This document shows positions 1-8,135 of a stretch of 64,000 nucleotides of DNA, piece after piece. A model generated the notes under the pieces. The model worked only from the letters and a program-made list of their open reading frames with translations. It did no database searches and was not told the DNA's origin. A program made the translations under genes and the position numbers. Each line of letters begins with the position of its first letter. The stretch's first letter is position 1. This DNA comes from JAICJR01 sp963848495 (GTDB taxonomy: Bacteria > Actinomycetota > Thermoleophilia > Solirubrobacterales > Thermoleophilaceae), in NCBI GenBank assembly GCA_963848495.1, contig CAWKDV010000004.1:62001-126000 (forward strand). Direction: 5' to 3'.

Positions 1-1629
1 AGGCGCAGCAACGGAACGTCGCCGAGGCGCAGCGCGTCCATCGTGGCGGGGTTGGTGAAGCTCCAGCAGATCGCCTCGTTCAGGCCGCGGTCGCGCAGCG
101 CGTCCTCGACCCGGCGCCGGAGGCGCTGCTCCGGCGTGAGCCGGCCGACGGCGAGCGGGCGCTCCGGCAGCGTGGCCGGGATGTTGTCGAGGCCGTGGAT
201 GCGCGCGACCTCCTCGATCAGGTCCGCCTCGCGCTGCACGTCGCCGTCGCGCCAGTAGGGGATCAGCACGTCCCACACCGGACCCTCGGCCGCCGTGGCC
301 TCCTCCAGCTCGAAGCCGAGCCGCTCGAGGATCTGGATCACCTCGTCCTCCGGCAGGCGCTTGCCCAGGAGCTTCTCGATGCGCGGGTAGCGCAGCCGCA
401 CGCGCCGGCGCTCGACCGGGTTCGGGTAGACGTCGATCGTGCCCGGCACGAGCCGTGCGCCGCACAGCTCGACCATCAGCTTGGCCGCCAGGAGCTGGCC
501 CGCCATGGCGAAGTCGGGGTGGAGCTGCTTCTCGAAGCGGCTGCTGGCCTCGCTGCGCAGGACGAGCTTCTTCGAGGTCTGGAGGATGTTGGGCCCGACC
601 CAGGTGGCCGCCTCCATCAGCACGCGCGTGGTGTCGCCGGACAGCTCCGAGATCTGGCCGCCCATCACGCCGCCGATGCCCGACGGGCCCTCGGCGTCGC
701 ACACCACCGCCATCGACGGGTCGAGCTCGCGCTCCACGTCGTCGAGCGTGGTGATGCGCTCGCGCTCGTGGGCGCGGCGCACGATGATGCGGCCGCCGCG
801 GACCTTCGTCGAGGTCGAAGCCATGGAGCGGCTGCCCGGTGACGAGCATCACGTAGTTGGTGATGTCGACCACGTTCGAGATCGGCCGCTGGCCGGCGGC
901 GGTCAGGCGCTGCTTGAGCCAGAGGGGCGACGGGCCGACCTTCACGTCCTCGAACACGCGGGCGGTGAAGCGCAGGCAGATCTCGGGGTCGATCTCCACG
1001 GCGGCGTGGTCCTCCACCGCGTCGCCGCCCGCGGGCTCGGCGTCGCTCGCGCCCGGGTCCGGCCGGAGCTCGGCGCCGGTCAGCGCGTGCACCTCGCGCG
1101 CCACGCCGTACACCGCCAGGCAGTCGGGGCGGTTGGGATTGACCTCGAGGTCGAGCACGTCGTCCTCGATCACGAGCGCCTCGGGGAGCTGCGTGCCCGG
1201 CGCGAGCTCGCCGGGCAGCACCATCGTCTCCGCGTGGTCGCCGCTGATCCCGACCTCGTCCTCGGCCAGGATCATCCCGCTCGACTTGACGCCGCGCAGC
1301 TTCGCCTCGCCGAGCTCCGTGCCGTCGGGCATGATCGCGCCCGGCCGCGCCACGGCCACGGTCTGGCCGGCGGCCACGTTGGGCGCCCCGCACACGATCT
1401 GGCGCTCGGTGCCCGAGCCGTCGTCGACCATGCAGACCGTGAGCCGGTCGGCATCCGGGTGCCGCTCGGCGGACAGGACCCTGCCGACCACGAACGCCGA
1501 GGTGTCCCCCACGCCGACGTGCTCGATCCTCTCGGGCTGGAGGCCGGCGGAGGCGAGCCGCTCGCCGAGCTCCTCGGCCGAAAGGGCCGGATCGCAGTAA
1601 GAGCGAAGCCAGGCGACAGGGATCCTCAC
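1..1629 (-). CDS. pheT: Phenylalanine-tRNA ligase beta subunit, 5' part, frameshifted
   Basis: PheT pairs with PheS in the (alpha-beta)2 enzyme that charges tRNA-Phe. The gene starts at a GTG (1627-1629) with the typical RIPVAWLRSYC opening and runs off the window edge, so only the N-terminal half is visible. The tRNA-binding region and the conserved TGQPLHGFDLD stretch are present. Just after this stretch, near base 807, the frame breaks: one extra G is needed to explain the shift, and the family sequence (KVRGGRIIVRRA, then GGVMGG) continues in the next frame to base 1. It lies 49 bases behind pheS, separated by a heptamer repeat. An essential gene with a single-base insertion points to a sequencing error rather than a dead gene. 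Identity is certain; the frameshift is seen directly. Confidence 0.93.
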   Translation of the reverse strand, partial: MRIPVAWLRSYCDPALSAEELGERLASAGLQPERIEHVGVGDTSAFVVGRVLSAERHPDADRLTVCMVDDGSGTERQIVCGAPNVAAGQTVAVARPGAIMPDGTELGEAKLRGVKSSGMILAEDEVGISGDHAETMVLPGELAPGTQLPEALVIEDDVLDLEVNPNRPDCLAVYGVAREVHALTGAELRPDPGASDAEPAGGDAVEDHAAVEIDPEICLRFTARVFEDVKVGPSPLWLKQRLTAAGQRPISNVVDITNYVMLVTGQPLHGFDLDEGPRRPHHRAPRPRARAHHHARRRGARARPVDGGGVRRRGPVGHRRRDGRPDLGAVRRHHARADGGGHLGRAQHPPDLEEARPAQRGQQPLREAAPPRLRHGGPAPGGQADGRAVRRTARAGHDRRLPEPGRAPARAAALPAHREAPGQAPAGGRGDPDPRAARLRAGGGHGGRGSGVGRADPLLARRRRAARGGPDRGGRAHPRPRQHPGHAAGAPARRRPAHAGAAPPAPGRGRAARPRPERGDLLELHQPRHDGRAAPRRRSVAAP

Positions 1630-1640
1630 GAGCGCCCGCC

Positions 1641-1671
1641 CCGCAGTCCGCAGTCCGCAGTCCGCAGTCCG
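1641..1671. repeat. Heptanucleotide tandem repeat (CCGCAGT)4 between pheS and pheT
   Basis: Four perfect copies of CCGCAGT followed by a partial copy fill the short pheS-pheT gap. The same heptamer, in both orientations, recurs at 8072-8130. Confidence 0.9.
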
Positions 1672-1678
1672 TCGTTCA

Positions 1679-2725
1679 TCAGAACTGCTCCAGGAAGCGC
1701 AGGTCGTTCTCGAACATCATCCGCAGGTCCGGCACGGAGTGGCGCAGCATTGCGATGCGGTCGATGCCCATCCCGAACGCGAAGCCCTGCACGCGCTCGG
1801 CGTCGTAGCCCTGGTCGGACACGAAGCCGTAGACGTTGGGGTCCACCATTCCCGAGCCGAGGATCTCGATCCAGCCCGAGCCCTTGCAGAGCGGGTCGCG
1901 TGAGCCGTCGCGCAGGTGGCCGCTGCCGCCGCAGTTGAAGCAGGAGACGTCCATCTCAACGCTCGGCTCCGTGAAGGGGAAGTAGCCCGAGCGCAGGCGC
2001 ACCTCGCGGTCCGGGCCGAACATCGCGCGAGCGAACTCGAGGAAGATCCCGCGCAGGTCGCCGAGCGTGATGTTCTCGTCCACCGCCAGCCCCTCGAGCT
2101 GGTGGAACATCGGCGTGTGGGTGGCGTCCGAGTCGCGCCGGTAGACGCGTCCCGGCACGACGATGTAGATCGGCGGCCCCTGCAGCTCCATCGAGCGCGT
2201 CTGCATCGGCGAGGTGTGCGGCCGCAGCACCACGTCGGGCGACAGGTAGAAGGTGTCCTGGAGCGCCCGCGCCGGGTGGTCCGGCGGGATGTTGAGCGTG
2301 GTGAAGCTGTAGTGGTCGTACTCGACCTCCGGCCCCTCCACCACGTTGAAGCCGAGGCCGATGAAGACGTCCTCCATCAGGCGGCGCGTCTCCGTGACGA
2401 GGTGGAGGTGGCCCACCGGGCTGGGCGGGGAGCCCGGGAGCGTCACGTCGATGCGGTCCTCCGCCAGGCGGGCGTCGAGCTCGGACGCCTCGAGCGCCTC
2501 GCTGCGACGGCTCAGGAGCTGCTCGAGTGCCTGGCGCACCTCGTTGGCGGTCTTGCCCACCGGGCCGCGCTGCTCGGGCGGCAGCTCGCCGATCGAGCGC
2601 AGAGTGCTCGTGAGCTCGGACTTGCGCCCCAGGTAGCGCACCCGCAGCTCCTCCAGCTCCGCGGCCGAGCCCGCCTGGGCGATGGCGCCCTCGGCCTCGG
2701 TGCGAAGGGCGTCGAGGTCAGCCAT
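1679..2725 (-). CDS. pheS: Phenylalanine-tRNA ligase alpha subunit
   Basis: PheS is the catalytic subunit of phenylalanyl-tRNA synthetase. The 348-residue product has the usual length: an N-terminal coiled region (MADLDALRTEAEG) followed by the class II core. Class II motif 2 appears as the VYRRDSDATHTPMFHQLEG segment and motif 3 as the GFAFGMGIDRIAML segment near the C terminus. The ATG at 2723-2725 is preferred because upstream in-frame sequence does not resemble the family. The start overlaps the end of the upstream rRNA methyltransferase gene by 8 bases, so the two are probably translationally coupled, with pheT following. Confidence 0.97.
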   Translation of the reverse strand: MADLDALRTEAEGAIAQAGSAAELEELRVRYLGRKSELTSTLRSIGELPPEQRGPVGKTANEVRQALEQLLSRRSEALEASELDARLAEDRIDVTLPGSPPSPVGHLHLVTETRRLMEDVFIGLGFNVVEGPEVEYDHYSFTTLNIPPDHPARALQDTFYLSPDVVLRPHTSPMQTRSMELQGPPIYIVVPGRVYRRDSDATHTPMFHQLEGLAVDENITLGDLRGIFLEFARAMFGPDREVRLRSGYFPFTEPSVEMDVSCFNCGGSGHLRDGSRDPLCKGSGWIEILGSGMVDPNVYGFVSDQGYDAERVQGFAFGMGIDRIAMLRHSVPDLRMMFENDLRFLEQF

Positions 2726-3386
2726 GGGCGGCCATCCTATTGCCGAGCTCGTACAGCGCCACGGTCGCGGCCATCGCCACGTTGAGCGAGTCGGGGCCGT
2801 CGTCGCGCAACGGGATCCCGGCGCGCACATCGCAGGGGAAATCCGCAGGCAGGCCTTCACGCTCTGCTCCAAGGCAGACGACGACGGGCGGCTCGACTCG
2901 GACCGAGGCCAGCGGCTGGGCGCCGCGCTCGAGCGCGATCCGGGTCCCGGGGAACTCGCCGCGCGCGGGCGGTCGGGCGAAGATCGATCCCATGCTGGCC
3001 CGCACGGCCTTCGGCGAGTATGGGTCCGCGCAGTCGGGGCCGAGGATCACCGGGCCGTCACAGAGCGCGTGGGCCGAGCGTATGACCGCTCCGACGTTGC
3101 CCGGGTCGTGCACACCATGGAGGTAGACCGAGAGCGACCCACCGGGCTCGGACCAGCGCTGCTTGTAGACGCCGATGACCCGGGTGCCCGATCCCAGGGA
3201 GCTGACCGCGTCCAGGAGCTCCTGCTCCACATCAACCCCTGCAACCAGCAGGATCTCCGGCGCCCACGTGGCGGCCTCGACGAGGTCCTCGCCCTCGGCC
3301 GAGAACAGCCCGCTGCGCTCCCGGTGCCTCTTGTCCTGGAGCTTGCGGATCGTCTTCAGCTGCTCGTTGTGGGGGGAAGTGATCAT
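2718..3386 (-). CDS. SpoU/TrmH-family RNA 2'-O-methyltransferase
   Basis: A 222-residue SPOUT-class methyltransferase that likely 2'-O-methylates rRNA or tRNA with S-adenosylmethionine. The family motifs are visible in order: motif 1 NVGAVIRSAHALC near residue 98, motif 2 LGAEREGLP near 173, and motif 3 IPLRDDGPDSLNVAMA near 191, where the trefoil knot forms. A short N-terminal substrate-binding region (HNEQLKTIRKLQDKRHRE) resembles rRNA-targeting members. It is first in a trmH-pheS-pheT operon and starts just after the rplT terminator. The exact RNA target cannot be read from the sequence. Confidence 0.9.
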   Translation of the reverse strand: MITSPHNEQLKTIRKLQDKRHRERSGLFSAEGEDLVEAATWAPEILLVAGVDVEQELLDAVSSLGSGTRVIGVYKQRWSEPGGSLSVYLHGVHDPGNVGAVIRSAHALCDGPVILGPDCADPYSPKAVRASMGSIFARPPARGEFPGTRIALERGAQPLASVRVEPPVVVCLGAEREGLPADFPCDVRAGIPLRDDGPDSLNVAMAATVALYELGNRMAAHG

Positions 3387-3392
3387 GGAACG

Positions 3393-3417
3393 AAAAAGGG
3401 CGCCTCGGTGGGCGCCC
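3393..3417 (-). terminator. Rho-independent terminator after rplT
   Basis: Read on the minus strand, GGGCGCC and GGCGCCC form a perfect 7-bp stem with a 6-base loop, followed by TTTTT. It lies between the rplT stop and the methyltransferase start, so it separates the thrS-infC-rpmI-rplT transcript from the pheST transcript. Confidence 0.93.
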
Positions 3418-3443
3418 TGGGAGTGGTCCTGTCGGTCGGCCGC

Positions 3444-3803
3444 TCAGGCAGCCGCCGCCTCCCGGGCGCGCTCGGCAAACCGTCGAAAGGTCTCGGGGTC
3501 GCGGACGGCGATGTCGGCCAGGATCTTGCGGTCGAGCTCGACCTCGGCAAGGCGCAGGCCGTGCATCAGCTGGCTGTAGGTCATGCCCTCGCGGCGGGCG
3601 GCCGCGTTGATGCGGGCGATCCAGAGGCGGCGGAAGTCGCGCTTCTTGTTGCGGCGGTCGCGGTAGGCGTAGCTGTCGGCCTTGAGCAGCGCCTCCTTGG
3701 CGCGCCTGTAGCTCGAGTGGGCCTCGCCGCGGAAGCCCTTCGTGCGCTCGAGCGTGGCGCGGCGCTTCTTGCGGGCGTGGACGGAGCGTTTGACGCGGCT
3801 CAT
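3444..3803 (-). CDS. rplT: 50S ribosomal protein L20
   Basis: L20 is an early-binding large-subunit protein needed for 50S assembly. The 119-residue product matches the family throughout: MSRVKRSVHARKKRRATLER at the N terminus, the RRLWIARINAAARREG segment, and the C-terminal globular part with LNRKILADIAV-like residues. It is basic and of standard length. Its ATG overlaps the rpmI stop as ATGA, a sign of translational coupling. A strong terminator follows. Confidence 0.98.
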   Translation of the reverse strand: MSRVKRSVHARKKRRATLERTKGFRGEAHSSYRRAKEALLKADSYAYRDRRNKKRDFRRLWIARINAAARREGMTYSQLMHGLRLAEVELDRKILADIAVRDPETFRRFAERAREAAAA

Positions 3804-3994
3804 TTGCGGAGCAGGTCCTTGATCCGGGGCGTGTCGTGATCGGACACCATCACAGGCCTGCCCAGCCTGCGCTTACGCTTGGCGCTCTTCTTCTCGAGGA
3901 TGTGGCTGGTCATCGCGTGACGCGCGCGGACCTTGCCCTTCCCCGTGAGCTTGAAGCGCTTCTTGGCGCCTGAGTGCGTCTTCATCTTCGGCAT
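3800..3994 (-). CDS. rpmI: 50S ribosomal protein L35
   Basis: The 64-residue product starts MPKMKTHSGAKKRFKLTGKG, the L35 signature, and ends with a basic tail. Longer in-frame extensions upstream are Pro/Arg junk from infC read out of frame, so the ATG at 3992-3994 is the start. It sits in the conserved infC-rpmI-rplT order and overlaps rplT by 4 bases. Confidence 0.98.
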   Translation of the reverse strand: MPKMKTHSGAKKRFKLTGKGKVRARHAMTSHILEKKSAKRKRRLGRPVMVSDHDTPRIKDLLRK

Positions 3995-4007
3995 GCGAGC
4001 GACGTAT

Positions 4008-4916
4008 TCAAGCAGAGGCGCGCCGCTGTTCGGCGGCGGCCGTGTCGCCGTTGGCCTCCGCGGGCTTGTCCGCGGCGGGCTCGGCGGGTGCTTCGGAGGC
4101 CGGCTCGGCGTCCGTTTCAGCGGCCGGCTCGGCATCAGCCTCAGGGGCCGCTTCGGCATCAGCTTCGAGGACCGGCTCGGCGTCCGTTTCAGGCGCCGGC
4201 TCGGCATCAGGCTCGGGGGCCGGCTCGCCGTCCGCCGCAGCGGCCGGCTGAGGGGCGCTCTGGCGGCTGGCGGCGGCCTCGGCCGCGGCACGGTTGCGCC
4301 GGCTGCCCTTGCCCGCCTGCGGCTGCTGGACCTCGGGGCGCGGCTCCGGGGCCTCGACGGGCGCCTCCTTGGCCTTCACGGGGCCCAGCACCATCGTCAT
4401 GTTGCGGCCGTCGAGATTCGGCCGCTGCTCGATCGTGCCGAGCTCGCCGACGTCCTGCGCGAGGCGCATCAGCAGCTGCTCGCCCCGCTCGGGGTGCGTG
4501 GTCTCGCGGCCGCGGAACATGATCGTGATCTTGACCTTGTCCTGGCCGCTCAGGAAGCGCTCTACGTGCCCCTTCTTGGTCTCGTAGTCGTGCTGGGCGA
4601 TCTTCGGCCGCAGCTTGATCTCGCGGATCGTGATCTGCTTCTGGTGGCGGCGGGCGGCCTTCGCCTTCTGCTCCTGCTCGTACTTGTACTTCGAGTAGTC
4701 GAGCACGCGGCAGACGGGCGGCCGCGATTCAGGGGCGACCTCCACGAGGTCAAGGTCCCGCTCCTGGGCGTAGCGGAGCGCCTCATCGGTCTTGACGACG
4801 CCGATCTGCTTGCCGTCCGCGCCGATCAGCCGCACCTCGGGCACGCGGATGCGCTCGTTGATACGCGTCTGGTCCCGCTCGGGCGGGCGCCGATCGAACC
4901 TACGAGGGATCGGCAC
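4008..4916 (-). CDS. infC: Translation initiation factor IF-3 with long acidic C-terminal extension
   Basis: IF-3 binds the 30S subunit and controls start-codon choice. Residues 1-180 are a complete IF-3: N-domain with RINERIRVPEVRLIG and the C-domain with REIKLRPKI and KITIMFRGRE. The protein is 302 residues, about 120 longer than usual. The extra C-terminal part is rich in Ala, Glu, Pro and Asp and includes about six copies of an 8-residue unit of the form AEPAPETD. The start is GTG at 4914-4916. Similar low-complexity tails occur in some actinobacterial IF-3 proteins; the function of this one is unknown. Confidence 0.95.
   Translation of the reverse strand: MPIPRRFDRRPPERDQTRINERIRVPEVRLIGADGKQIGVVKTDEALRYAQERDLDLVEVAPESRPPVCRVLDYSKYKYEQEQKAKAARRHQKQITIREIKLRPKIAQHDYETKKGHVERFLSGQDKVKITIMFRGRETTHPERGEQLLMRLAQDVGELGTIEQRPNLDGRNMTMVLGPVKAKEAPVEAPEPRPEVQQPQAGKGSRRNRAAAEAAASRQSAPQPAAAADGEPAPEPDAEPAPETDAEPVLEADAEAAPEADAEPAAETDAEPASEAPAEPAADKPAEANGDTAAAEQRRASA
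4070..4225 (-). repeat. 24-bp coding tandem repeat in the infC tail
   Basis: Degenerate 24-base units encode the acidic octapeptide repeats (AEPAPETD, AEPVLEAD, AEAAPEAD, AEPAAETD) of the IF-3 tail. The copies differ at several positions, so this is an old rather than fresh expansion. Confidence 0.8.
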
Positions 4917-4975
4917 TACGGCTGGAGCGGGCTAGACGTCAAAGGCAGATAGAGAAGAGGAAGAGATCGCTAGCG

Positions 4976-5003
4976 AGTATAGCCCTCGGGCCGGTTCGTA
5001 CAA
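4976..5003 (-). promoter_or_regulatory. Putative promoter in front of infC
   Basis: In the 98-base thrS-infC gap the minus strand carries TTGTAC, 16 bases, then TATACT. These fit -35 and -10 boxes and would give infC-rpmI-rplT its own transcript with a leader of roughly 50 bases. Inferred by eye. Confidence 0.55.
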
Positions 5004-5014
5004 CCGCAAATCGC

Positions 5015-6931
5015 CTAGTCGCGGGAGTCGATCTCCGAGCGCGCCTGGTCGGCGAACTGGTCCAGATCCATCGCCCCCAGGTCCCCTTCGCGGTGGCGCC
5101 GGACCGACACCCGGCCCGCCTCGGCCTCCCTGTCGCCCACGATCAGCATGTAGGGCGCCTTGCGCAGCTCGCCATCGCGGATCTTCTTGCCCACCGACTC
5201 GGTGCGCTCGTCGATCTCGACGCGCAGGCCCTTGGCCTCGAGCAGGCCGGCGAGCTCGCGGGCGTAGTCGAAGTGCCGGTCCGCGATCGGCAGGATCAGC
5301 GCCTGCACGGGCGCGAGCCAGAGCGGGAACTCGCCGGCGTAGTGCTCGATCAGGATGCCGATGAAGCGCTCGAACGAGCCGAGCAGGGCGCGGTGGATCA
5401 TCACCGGCCGGTGCTCGGCGTTGTCGGCGCCGGTGTACTCGAGCTCGAAGCGCTCGGGCATCAGGTAGTCGAGCTGCACGGTGCCGAGCTGCCAGGAGCG
5501 CCCGATGGCGTCGGTGGTGTGCAGATCGATCTTCGGGCCGTAGAAGGTGCCCTCCCCCTCGCCGATGTCGTACTCGAGGCCGCGGCGCCGCATCGCCTCG
5601 GCGAGTGCGTTCTCGGCGTGGTCCCACGTTTCGTCGCTCCCCAGGCGGTTCTCCGGCCTGGTGGACAGCTCGGCCCGGGGCTCGAAGCCGAACAGGTCGT
5701 ACAGGTGGAAGCCGAAGTCGAGGCAGCGCAGCACCTCGTCCTCGATCTGGCCCTCGGTGCAGAAGATGTGGCCGTCGTCCTGGGTGATCGAGCGCACGCG
5801 CAGGAGGCCGTGGAGGGTGCCGCTCGGCTCGTGCCGGTGCACCAGGCCCTGCTCCGCGTAGCGGATCGGCAGGTCGCGGTAGGAGCGGCGCTCCTCCTTG
5901 TAGATCTGGATGTGGGCCGGGCAGTTCATGGGCTTGAGGCCCATCTGCTTGCCCTCGACCTCGGTGAAGTACATGTTGTCCCGGAACTTGTCCCAGTGGC
6001 CGGACTGCTTCCAGAGGTCGACGTCGTAGAGGATCGGCGTGCGCACCTCGGTGTAGCCGCGGGCGACGTTCTCGCGCCGCCAGAGGTCGGTGAGCTCGTT
6101 CCAGACGCGCGTGCCCGCCGGCTGCCAGAACGGCATGCCGGGCGCCAGGTCCGAGAACATGAACAGCCCGAGCTCCTTGCCGAGCTTGCGATGGTCGCGC
6201 GCGCGAGCCTGCTCGAGCCGCTCGAGGTGGGCCTGCAGGTCGTCCTTCGAGAAGAACGCCGTGCCGTAGATGCGGGTGAGCATCGGGCGGTTCGAGTCGC
6301 CGCGCCAGTAGGCCCCGGCGGCGGACATCAGCTTGAACGCCTTGATGCGGCCGGTGCCGGGGCCGTGCGGCCCGCGGCAGAGGTCGGTGAAGGGGCCGTT
6401 GCGGTAGAGCGACACGGTCTCGACGCCCTCGTCGCGCACGAGGTCCCGGATCAGCTCGACCTTGTAGTCCTGGCCCTCGCCCTCGAAGCGCGCGATCGCG
6501 TCCTCCACCGGCACGTCGCTGCGCTCGAACGGCTCGTCGGCCTTGACGTGCTCGCGCATCTTCGCCTCTATGCGCTCGAAGTCGGCGTCAGAGATCTTCA
6601 CCCCGTCGGGGAAGTCGAAGTCGTAGTAGAAGCCGTCGTCGATCGGCGGGCCGATCGTGACCTGGGTGCCGGGATAGAGCTCGAGCACGGCCTCGGCGAG
6701 GACGTGGGCGGTGTCGTGGCGGAGCAGGTCGAGGGCCTCGGGGCTCTTGTCGGTGACGATCGCGATCGGCTCGCCCTCGTGGAGGGGAGCGCTCAAATCG
6801 CGCAGGTCGCCGTTGACCTTGACCGCCAGCGCAGCGCGTGCCAGGCCCTCGCCGATTGCGCGTGCCGCGTCCGCGCCGGTGGCGCCGTCCTGCAGCTCGA
6901 GCTCGTTGCCGTCTGGGAGCGTGACCTTCAT
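5015..6931 (-). CDS. thrS: Threonine-tRNA ligase
   Basis: ThrRS charges tRNA-Thr and edits mis-charged serine. At 638 residues it has the full bacterial layout: TGS domain (residues 1-60), editing domain with the HxxxH motif in HDTAHVLAEA (near 73), class II catalytic core with MNCPAHIQIYK and the RYAEQGLVHRHEPSG motif 2, the zinc ligands Cys/His/His typical of the family, and an anticodon-binding domain with LILPIADRH. The start ATG overlaps the stop of the upstream GT4-like gene by 4 bases. Confidence 0.98.
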   Translation of the reverse strand: MKVTLPDGNELELQDGATGADAARAIGEGLARAALAVKVNGDLRDLSAPLHEGEPIAIVTDKSPEALDLLRHDTAHVLAEAVLELYPGTQVTIGPPIDDGFYYDFDFPDGVKISDADFERIEAKMREHVKADEPFERSDVPVEDAIARFEGEGQDYKVELIRDLVRDEGVETVSLYRNGPFTDLCRGPHGPGTGRIKAFKLMSAAGAYWRGDSNRPMLTRIYGTAFFSKDDLQAHLERLEQARARDHRKLGKELGLFMFSDLAPGMPFWQPAGTRVWNELTDLWRRENVARGYTEVRTPILYDVDLWKQSGHWDKFRDNMYFTEVEGKQMGLKPMNCPAHIQIYKEERRSYRDLPIRYAEQGLVHRHEPSGTLHGLLRVRSITQDDGHIFCTEGQIEDEVLRCLDFGFHLYDLFGFEPRAELSTRPENRLGSDETWDHAENALAEAMRRRGLEYDIGEGEGTFYGPKIDLHTTDAIGRSWQLGTVQLDYLMPERFELEYTGADNAEHRPVMIHRALLGSFERFIGILIEHYAGEFPLWLAPVQALILPIADRHFDYARELAGLLEAKGLRVEIDERTESVGKKIRDGELRKAPYMLIVGDREAEAGRVSVRRHREGDLGAMDLDQFADQARSEIDSRD

Positions 6932-8055
6932 TCAGCTTGGAAATTAGCGGTCCGCGCGCTCGCGATCGCGTGCAGGTCGTCTTCGAGCAGGCGCGTGACC
7001 AGGTGGCGCTCGCGCACCAGGTCGTGCCCGGCGGCCCCGAGCTCGATTGCGAGGCCCGGATCGCGCACCAGCTCCACGAGGCGCGCGGCCATCTCCTCGG
7101 GTGTGCCGCCGTCGATCACCGGGGTGCCGGCCCAGAGCGCCTCGAGCCGGCTCGCGGGCCGCACGGGCCCGAGCGCGCTCTCGAGCGCCACTCGCGCGAG
7201 CCGCCTCAGAGCGCCCAGCTCGAGCGCGCCGAGGCCGGTGAGCGCCAGCACGTCGTCGCGCTCGCCGGCGTAGTCGGAGACCTCGCGCAGGAGCTGCCAG
7301 CCCTCGGCCTCACCGGCGTCCGGATCGCCGGCCAGGACGAGCTGGAGCTGCGGCAGCTCCTCCCTGGCGACGCCGAAGGCGTCAAGGACCGCGTGCGGGT
7401 CCTGCCAGCCGTCGAACGGGCGGAGCTGGCAGCAGCAGGGCCGCGTCGTGTCGATGCCCAGCGAGCGCAGCAGCGTTCCCGCCTCGCGCACCGCCAGCTC
7501 GAGGCAGCCGGGCGCCAGCGGGTCGATGGCGTCGGGGGCGTCCGAGTGCAGCGAGATCGCCGCGCAGGCATCCTCCAGCGGCTGCAGCAGCTCGCGGACC
7601 GCCGGCTCGGGATGCGGCACGTCGAACGGCAGGCGCAGCACGCCGGCGGCCGAGCCGCGGGTGGCCGCGGCGAGCGGGCCCGGGCCGTGGGCCACCGCCA
7701 CGTCGAAGCCGTCGAGCAGCGCAGCCGACGCCTCGAGGTACGCGCCCCACGCCTCCGCCGAGATTGCCGTCTCTCCCCCGCGCAGCCCGTCCTCGAGCTG
7801 TCGCACGAGCCGGATCAGCGGCCGGTCGCCCGCGAGCGCGAGCAGCTCGGCCTCGACGCCGAGCTCGCGCTCGAGCGCCGGCAGAGCGGGCAGCGGCCCG
7901 AGCCGCGAGCCGGCGGCCGTGAGGTGCGCGACCCGCAGGCCCCGGAGAGGGTCGGCGGCCGCCTGGATGCGCTCGACCTGCGCCTCGTCGGTGAACTCGG
8001 CGTAGTCGCCGAGGGTGCGCCGCGGGAGGGGGAGCGGCTGGAGGTGGAGACGCAC
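6928..8055 (-). CDS. GT4-like protein related to trehalose synthase TreT, degenerate
   Basis: A 375-residue protein with the outline of a GT-B glycosyltransferase. The N terminus (LGDYAEFTDEAQVERI, then LRGLRVAHLTAAGSRLG) and the middle stretch RPFDGWQDPHAVLDAF followed by LQLVLAGDPD are laid out as in GT4 trehalose synthases, which join nucleotide-glucose to glucose. The glycine-rich N-terminal loop and the C-terminal nucleotide-sugar E-x7-E region are weak: only LEALWAGTPVI is recognisable. It may have lost catalysis or changed substrate. It overlaps thrS by 4 bases. The family call is moderate; the activity is unknown. Confidence 0.6.
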   Translation of the reverse strand: MRLHLQPLPLPRRTLGDYAEFTDEAQVERIQAAADPLRGLRVAHLTAAGSRLGPLPALPALERELGVEAELLALAGDRPLIRLVRQLEDGLRGGETAISAEAWGAYLEASAALLDGFDVAVAHGPGPLAAATRGSAAGVLRLPFDVPHPEPAVRELLQPLEDACAAISLHSDAPDAIDPLAPGCLELAVREAGTLLRSLGIDTTRPCCCQLRPFDGWQDPHAVLDAFGVAREELPQLQLVLAGDPDAGEAEGWQLLREVSDYAGERDDVLALTGLGALELGALRRLARVALESALGPVRPASRLEALWAGTPVIDGGTPEEMAARLVELVRDPGLAIELGAAGHDLVRERHLVTRLLEDDLHAIASARTANFQAE

Positions 8056-8069
8056 GCGCGGAGGCTAAC

Positions 8070-8130
8070 GGGACTGCGGACTGCGGACTGCGGACTGCGG
8101 GTTGTTCAGCAGTCCGCAGTCTGCAGTCCC
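8070..8130. repeat. ACTGCGG heptamer repeats forming a long hairpin
   Basis: Four copies of ACTGCGG (8073-8100) are followed after about 8 bases by the reverse complement CAGTCCGCAGTCTGCAGTCC. The two arms can pair over about 20 bases with one mismatch. The heptamer is the one found between pheS and pheT. Here it lies between two minus-strand genes and could reduce read-through. Confidence 0.85.
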
Positions 8131-8135
8131 GGGTG

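Noticed and set aside
1272..1454. Small minus-strand frame of 60 residues in pheT
   Set aside because: Lies out of frame within the intact N-terminal part of pheT.
439..1938. 499-residue plus-strand frame over pheT/pheS
   Set aside because: Antisense shadow; the opposite strand carries clear PheT and PheS motifs.
5093..7273. Long plus-strand frame of 726 residues opposite thrS
   Set aside because: It is the antisense shadow of thrS in high-GC DNA, rich in Val, Ala and His with no family pattern.
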